From: Sva-07 sp031398325
Lineage (GTDB): Bacteria > Actinomycetota > Acidimicrobiia > Acidimicrobiales > Ilumatobacteraceae
Reading direction: 5' to 3'
DNA length: 8,701 nt
Assembly: GCA_031398325.1 (NCBI GenBank)
Contig: JANNNB010000004.1
Location: 1-8,701 of the forward strand
Position 1 is the stretch's first letter; each line of letters opens with the position of its first letter. Made by a program: the position numbers and the translations under genes. The notes beneath the pieces are model-generated. The model was not told the DNA's origin, searched no databases, and saw nothing but the letters and a program-made list of their open reading frames with translations. Below are positions 5,560-8,701 of this stretch, in pieces.

Positions 5560-7761
5560 ATGGGGAATCGAGGGGGAACCGAGTCAGATCGCCGCGGGCG
5601 AGAGCAGGGCGGGGGTCGTCGACGACGAATGGTGGGCTGCATCGTGGTCGGGGCCGCATTGACGGTTGCTGCTTGCAGCGGGAGCGACGACGACGCCACG
5701 ACGACCGATGGCGCGGCCGACACGGCGCCGGTCGTGACGACCGTGGAGACTGACCCGCCACCGACCACGGAGCCCGTGGACACCGAGGCACCCGACACCA
5801 CGGTCCCAGAGATCGAGGCCTCTCCTGCCGATGCGGAGACCGTCGCCGCGATCGAGGCAGCGATCGCTGAGGGCCCGGCGGGTTGCGACCCACTCGACAC
5901 CCGCCAGTGCATCCTCCCGTTCCCGAGCGATGCCTATCTCGTCGACGACCCTGCCACGCCGACGGGCAACCGCGTCGAGATCCCGACGGGCGGGCTCCCG
6001 ACCAACGCGAGCGGGGTCGCGGTCGAGCCGGGCGTGTGGAACCTGCACGACGGCTTCAGCGCGAACGCCTCCCTGCTCACGTACGTCGCCGACCTCGACC
6101 CGGCGAACCTTCCCGCCTGGACCGACCTCGGCGCGTCCCTCGACGACGACGCGACGGTGGTCCTCGTCGACGTCGCGACCGGCGAGCGGATCCCGCTCTG
6201 GGCCGAACCCGACGTGGGAGCGGAGAACCCGGACGAGCGGCTGCTCGTGATCCACCCTGCGATCAGCCTTGCGCCGGCGACCACTTATGCCGTCGGCCTC
6301 CAAGGGCTCGCGACCGAGTCCGGCGAGCCAATCGCGGAATCGCCCGTCTTCGTCGCCTATCGCGATCGACTCACCACCGAGATCGATGCGATCGAATCGC
6401 GATGCGACGACTTCGAGTCGGCATTCGAGGCCTTGACCATCGGCGGCATCGATCGCGAGAACCTGCAACTGGCGTGGACGTTCACGACCGCCAGCACCGA
6501 GAACGCGACGAGCGGCATCCTCGAGATGCGCGACGAGACGACGGTGGCGCTCGGCGACTCGACGCCGGAGTTCCAGATCACCTCGGTCAACGAGGCACCC
6601 GAAGACGCCGGGCTGGCCCGGTTCGTCGAAGGCACCTACAGCGTCCCCAATTACCTGACCGGCGACGGCTCGCCCGGCAGTTCCCTCAATCTCGGACCGG
6701 ACGGACTCCCGACGATCAACGAGGAGAACCCGACCCTCCAGGCACCGTTCGCCTGCGGCATCTCGGCCACCACGCTCGCCGGCACCGAGCCCGCCCACAT
6801 CGTCCAGTACGGACACGGTCTGCTCGGATCACACCTCGAGGTCGACGCGGGCAACATCGTCGCGATGTCGAACGAACACAACACCGTGTACTGCGCCACG
6901 AAGTGGGCCGGGTTCAGCGACGACGACATCGGAACCGCCGCCGCGGCCCTGTCCGACATGAACCTCTTCCCGACCTTCATCGACCGGATGTCGCAAGGAC
7001 TCCTCAATCAGATCGTGCTCGGAAAGCTGATGCTCGCCGAGAACGGGCTGGTCACCGAGCCGGCGTTCTGGTTCGAAGACGGCACCCCGCTGATCGACAA
7101 CTCCACGCTCGTGTACGACGGCAACAGCCAGGGCGGCATCATGGGAATGGCCCTCGCCGGCATCTCGCAGGACTTCGAACGGGCCGTGCTCGGCGTTCCC
7201 GGGATCAACTACTCGACGCTGCTTCCGCGCTCGATCGACTTCGACGAGTACGAGGCGGTGTTCATCCCCGCGTACCCGAGCGCCCTCGACCGCGAGTTGA
7301 TCCTGTCGGTCATCCAGATGCAATGGGACCGCGCCGAGGGTTCGGGCTACGTCCGCCACGTCGTGTCCGACACGCTGCCGGACACACCGGAGAAGGCGGT
7401 GCTGATGCACGTGGCGTTCGGCGACCACCAGGTGTCGGAACTCACGGCGATGATCGCTGCCCGCACGATGGGCGTGCCCATCCATCGCCCGGTCGCCGCC
7501 GACGGCCGCAGCGGCGAGGTCGAGCCGGGTTGGGGCATCGACACCCTCGAGTACGGCACGGCCGATTCCGGGCTGATCATCTGGGACTCGGGCGAGCCGC
7601 CGATCCCGTTCGAACAGGTGGCGCCGACAGACGGCCGCGATCCACACGGCGACCCCCGCAACGACGTCGTCGTCCGTGAGCAGAAGGCCGCGTTCCTGTT
7701 CGACGGCGAGTTGATCGACGTCTGCAACGCGCAGGCCTGCACCGCCGCCTCCCGCGACTGA
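5560..7761 (+). CDS. secreted lipoprotein with alpha/beta-hydrolase fold (lipase/esterase-like)
   Basis: A 733-residue exported lipoprotein. A basic n-region with RRRR (20-23) precedes a short hydrophobic stretch (24-38) and the lipobox VAAC, with C39 as the lipidation site. A Thr/Pro/Asp-rich linker (about 40-85) follows. The mature part opens with CDPLDTRQCILPFPSDAYL (about 108-126), typical of large bacterial lipoproteins related to virulence-factor-type lipases, then a beta-rich region to about 280. The hydrolase core shows HGLLG (419-423, oxyanion region), the nucleophile elbow GNSQG with S523, FGDHQV with D622, and DPHGDPR with H696. These make a plausible Ser-Asp-His triad. A C-terminal pair of cysteines (VCNAQAC) ends the protein. 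The substrate is probably an ester or lipid outside the membrane, but is not shown. ATG 5560 is chosen because the next in-frame ATG (5629) would remove every basic residue of the signal peptide. The neighbouring acyl-CoA dehydrogenase could use released acids, a speculative link. Confidence 0.82.
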   Translation: MGNRGGTESDRRGREQGGGRRRRMVGCIVVGAALTVAACSGSDDDATTTDGAADTAPVVTTVETDPPPTTEPVDTEAPDTTVPEIEASPADAETVAAIEAAIAEGPAGCDPLDTRQCILPFPSDAYLVDDPATPTGNRVEIPTGGLPTNASGVAVEPGVWNLHDGFSANASLLTYVADLDPANLPAWTDLGASLDDDATVVLVDVATGERIPLWAEPDVGAENPDERLLVIHPAISLAPATTYAVGLQGLATESGEPIAESPVFVAYRDRLTTEIDAIESRCDDFESAFEALTIGGIDRENLQLAWTFTTASTENATSGILEMRDETTVALGDSTPEFQITSVNEAPEDAGLARFVEGTYSVPNYLTGDGSPGSSLNLGPDGLPTINEENPTLQAPFACGISATTLAGTEPAHIVQYGHGLLGSHLEVDAGNIVAMSNEHNTVYCATKWAGFSDDDIGTAAAALSDMNLFPTFIDRMSQGLLNQIVLGKLMLAENGLVTEPAFWFEDGTPLIDNSTLVYDGNSQGGIMGMALAGISQDFERAVLGVPGINYSTLLPRSIDFDEYEAVFIPAYPSALDRELILSVIQMQWDRAEGSGYVRHVVSDTLPDTPEKAVLMHVAFGDHQVSELTAMIAARTMGVPIHRPVAADGRSGEVEPGWGIDTLEYGTADSGLIIWDSGEPPIPFEQVAPTDGRDPHGDPRNDVVVREQKAAFLFDGELIDVCNAQACTAASRD

Positions 7762-7790
7762 CCCGACACCGACCGAGAACTGCCCGTCCA

Positions 7791-7843
7791 GCGATCTCGG
7801 TCGGATTCGGGCCGGAAATCGGCCCAGAGCCGACCGAGATCGC
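7791..7843. terminator. nested 53-nt inverted repeat, probable bidirectional terminator
   Basis: The arms GCGATCTCGGTCGG (7791-7804) and CCGACCGAGATCGC (7830-7843) are perfectly complementary over 14 bp. Inside them, GGGCCG (7809-7814) pairs with CGGCCC (7820-7825) around a GAAAT loop, leaving a 4x4 internal loop. It fills the 94-base gap between two convergent genes, the lipoprotein (stop 7761) and the SGNH protein (stop 7856), so it can act on both strands. There is no T-tract. A third copy of the outer arm (CCGACCGAGA, 7769-7778) allows a competing 10-bp hairpin with 7795-7804. Confidence 0.65.
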
Positions 7844-7855
7844 GGCGCGCCGGAC

Positions 7856-8701
7856 TCAGGCGGCGGCGAGTTGGAGGAGCTGGGGGGCGATCTTGGTGTA
7901 GATGAGATTGGCGCCGGGCTTGTACACGTGCACGCCATCCCAGCGGTAGCCGAGATCGGTCGCAATCGTCTCGTCGTTGCACCACTCGTCGGGACCGTCG
8001 ACCAGTTCGACCTCGCTGCCGTATCCGTCGGCGACCTGTGCCAGCAGGTCGTTGAGATGGGCGATGCGGGCATCGTCGCCACGCTCCGGAAGGGCGGGCA
8101 CGCCCGCTCCTTCGACGTTCACCGGCCGCATGCAGGCGATCTCCAGCAGCGCCACGTTCGTGCCCTCCGCGAGCATCGCATCGATGCCGGACCGCAGATT
8201 CGCCATCCAGCGTTCGTCGGCCGCTGGCGTGTCGAACGTGTACACGGTGCCGTCCGCATCCTCCACGTCGAACACGTCCCATGCCCCGACGACCACGAGC
8301 GCGACATCCTGTCCGGCCGCCGCTGACGCCCAGTCGTCCTGCCAGCCGTCGCACATGGCGAAGTTGTTCGAGAAGCTCACCGAGCTGTCGACCGTGCCGG
8401 AGTCGTACACACTGCACCCGTCGACGCTGCCGTTGACCACCTCGGGGAAGACGCTCTCGATGCCGTCGGGGAGGTTGATCGCGAGGGCGTTGGCTTGCGA
8501 GTCACCGACGATGGCGACCGTCGCCGATCCGGCCGGCACGACGATCGTGCTCGGCTCCGAGACGGTGGTCGCGGGCGGCAGGGAGTCGGACACGTCTGGC
8601 ACGATCGGCAGCAACATCGAACCACTGGAATCGGTGCTCGCTCCATTGCCGTCGGCGGTCGCAACCGATCCCTCCGTCGCGAGCAGGTCTCCGGGCGTCT
8701 C
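7856..8701 (-). CDS. SGNH hydrolase domain, C-terminal part of a probable OafA-type acyltransferase (partial)
   Basis: The frame runs open through the window end, so only the last 281 residues are visible and the N-terminus is missing. The first 60 residues or so are a Ser/Thr/Pro-rich linker. The rest is an SGNH hydrolase: VAIVGDSQANAL is block I with catalytic Ser codon 8498-8500, VVVGAWDVFD stands at the block III position, and WDGVHVYKPG carries the catalytic Asp (7937-7939) and His (7928-7930). Four cysteines (GCSVY, MCDGW, IACMRP, EWCND) suggest disulphides and an extracellular location. The pattern C..W...W followed by VVVGAWDV resembles the C-terminal domain of actinobacterial acyltransferase-3 (OafA/YrhL) fusions, which O-acylate surface glycans. 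The ten-helix membrane part would lie beyond 8701. An internal ATG at 8617 falls inside the linker and is unlikely to be the start. A stand-alone secreted SGNH esterase is the alternative. Confidence 0.78.
   Translation of the reverse strand, partial: ETPGDLLATEGSVATADGNGASTDSSGSMLLPIVPDVSDSLPPATTVSEPSTIVVPAGSATVAIVGDSQANALAINLPDGIESVFPEVVNGSVDGCSVYDSGTVDSSVSFSNNFAMCDGWQDDWASAAAGQDVALVVVGAWDVFDVEDADGTVYTFDTPAADERWMANLRSGIDAMLAEGTNVALLEIACMRPVNVEGAGVPALPERGDDARIAHLNDLLAQVADGYGSEVELVDGPDEWCNDETIATDLGYRWDGVHVYKPGANLIYTKIAPQLLQLAAA

Noticed and set aside
5584..7679. Long frames on both strands overlapping the lipoprotein hydrolase
   Set aside because: Both are Arg-rich frame shadows without recognisable domains. 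The plus-strand frame from 5560 carries the signal peptide and hydrolase motifs.
1..8701. A defence system, mobile element or biosynthetic cluster
   Set aside because: No transposase, integrase, nuclease, phage, CRISPR or assembly-line gene is present. All genes are housekeeping, metabolic, stress or surface types with uniform composition.

Overview
The window looks like ordinary chromosome from a high-GC actinobacterium. The composition is strongly GC-rich and coding is dense on both strands. The gene set includes a deazaflavin (F420)-type luciferase-like oxidoreductase, a FadE-like acyl-CoA dehydrogenase, a zinc-ribbon/TerB-type stress protein, a large secreted lipoprotein hydrolase and a cell-surface SGNH domain. 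Together these would fit Acidimicrobiia (Ilumatobacter-like). That placement is an inference from protein style, not from a marker gene. I see no mobile element, rRNA, tRNA or CRISPR array.

Layout: (a) 1-750, plus strand: the edge of an upstream unit, a possible 18-codon ORF, then a VOC (glyoxalase-fold) protein overlapping it by ATGA. (b) 884-2289, minus strand: a luciferase-like oxidoreductase preceded by a DUF2383/PA2169-type four-helix protein. (c) 2415-3296, plus strand: a DUF72 (YecE-like) protein, divergent from the DUF2383 gene. (d) 3336-3959, minus strand: a TerB-like protein with a degraded zinc-ribbon N-terminus. (e) 4138-5349, minus strand: an acyl-CoA dehydrogenase under a promoter covered by two palindromic operators. 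(f) 5560-7761, plus strand: a lipoprotein with an alpha/beta-hydrolase triad, apparently read from a leaderless mRNA. (g) 7856-8701, minus strand: the C-terminal part of a protein with an SGNH hydrolase domain, probably an OafA-type O-acyltransferase, cut by the window end.

The genes do not form one pathway; most are single-gene units facing each other. The most interesting content is regulatory. The DUF2383 and TerB-like genes each carry a GNTT-N15/16-GGGTAC element matching the stress sigma factor (SigB/SigF) promoter type of actinobacteria, which suggests co-induction under stress. The acyl-CoA dehydrogenase has a clear -35/-10 pair overlapped by a 16-bp perfect palindrome and a weaker second copy, as expected for repression by a TetR-type lipid regulator. 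The convergent gene ends at 7761 and 7856 enclose a nested 53-nt inverted repeat, probably a bidirectional terminator. I found no convincing new multi-gene system.
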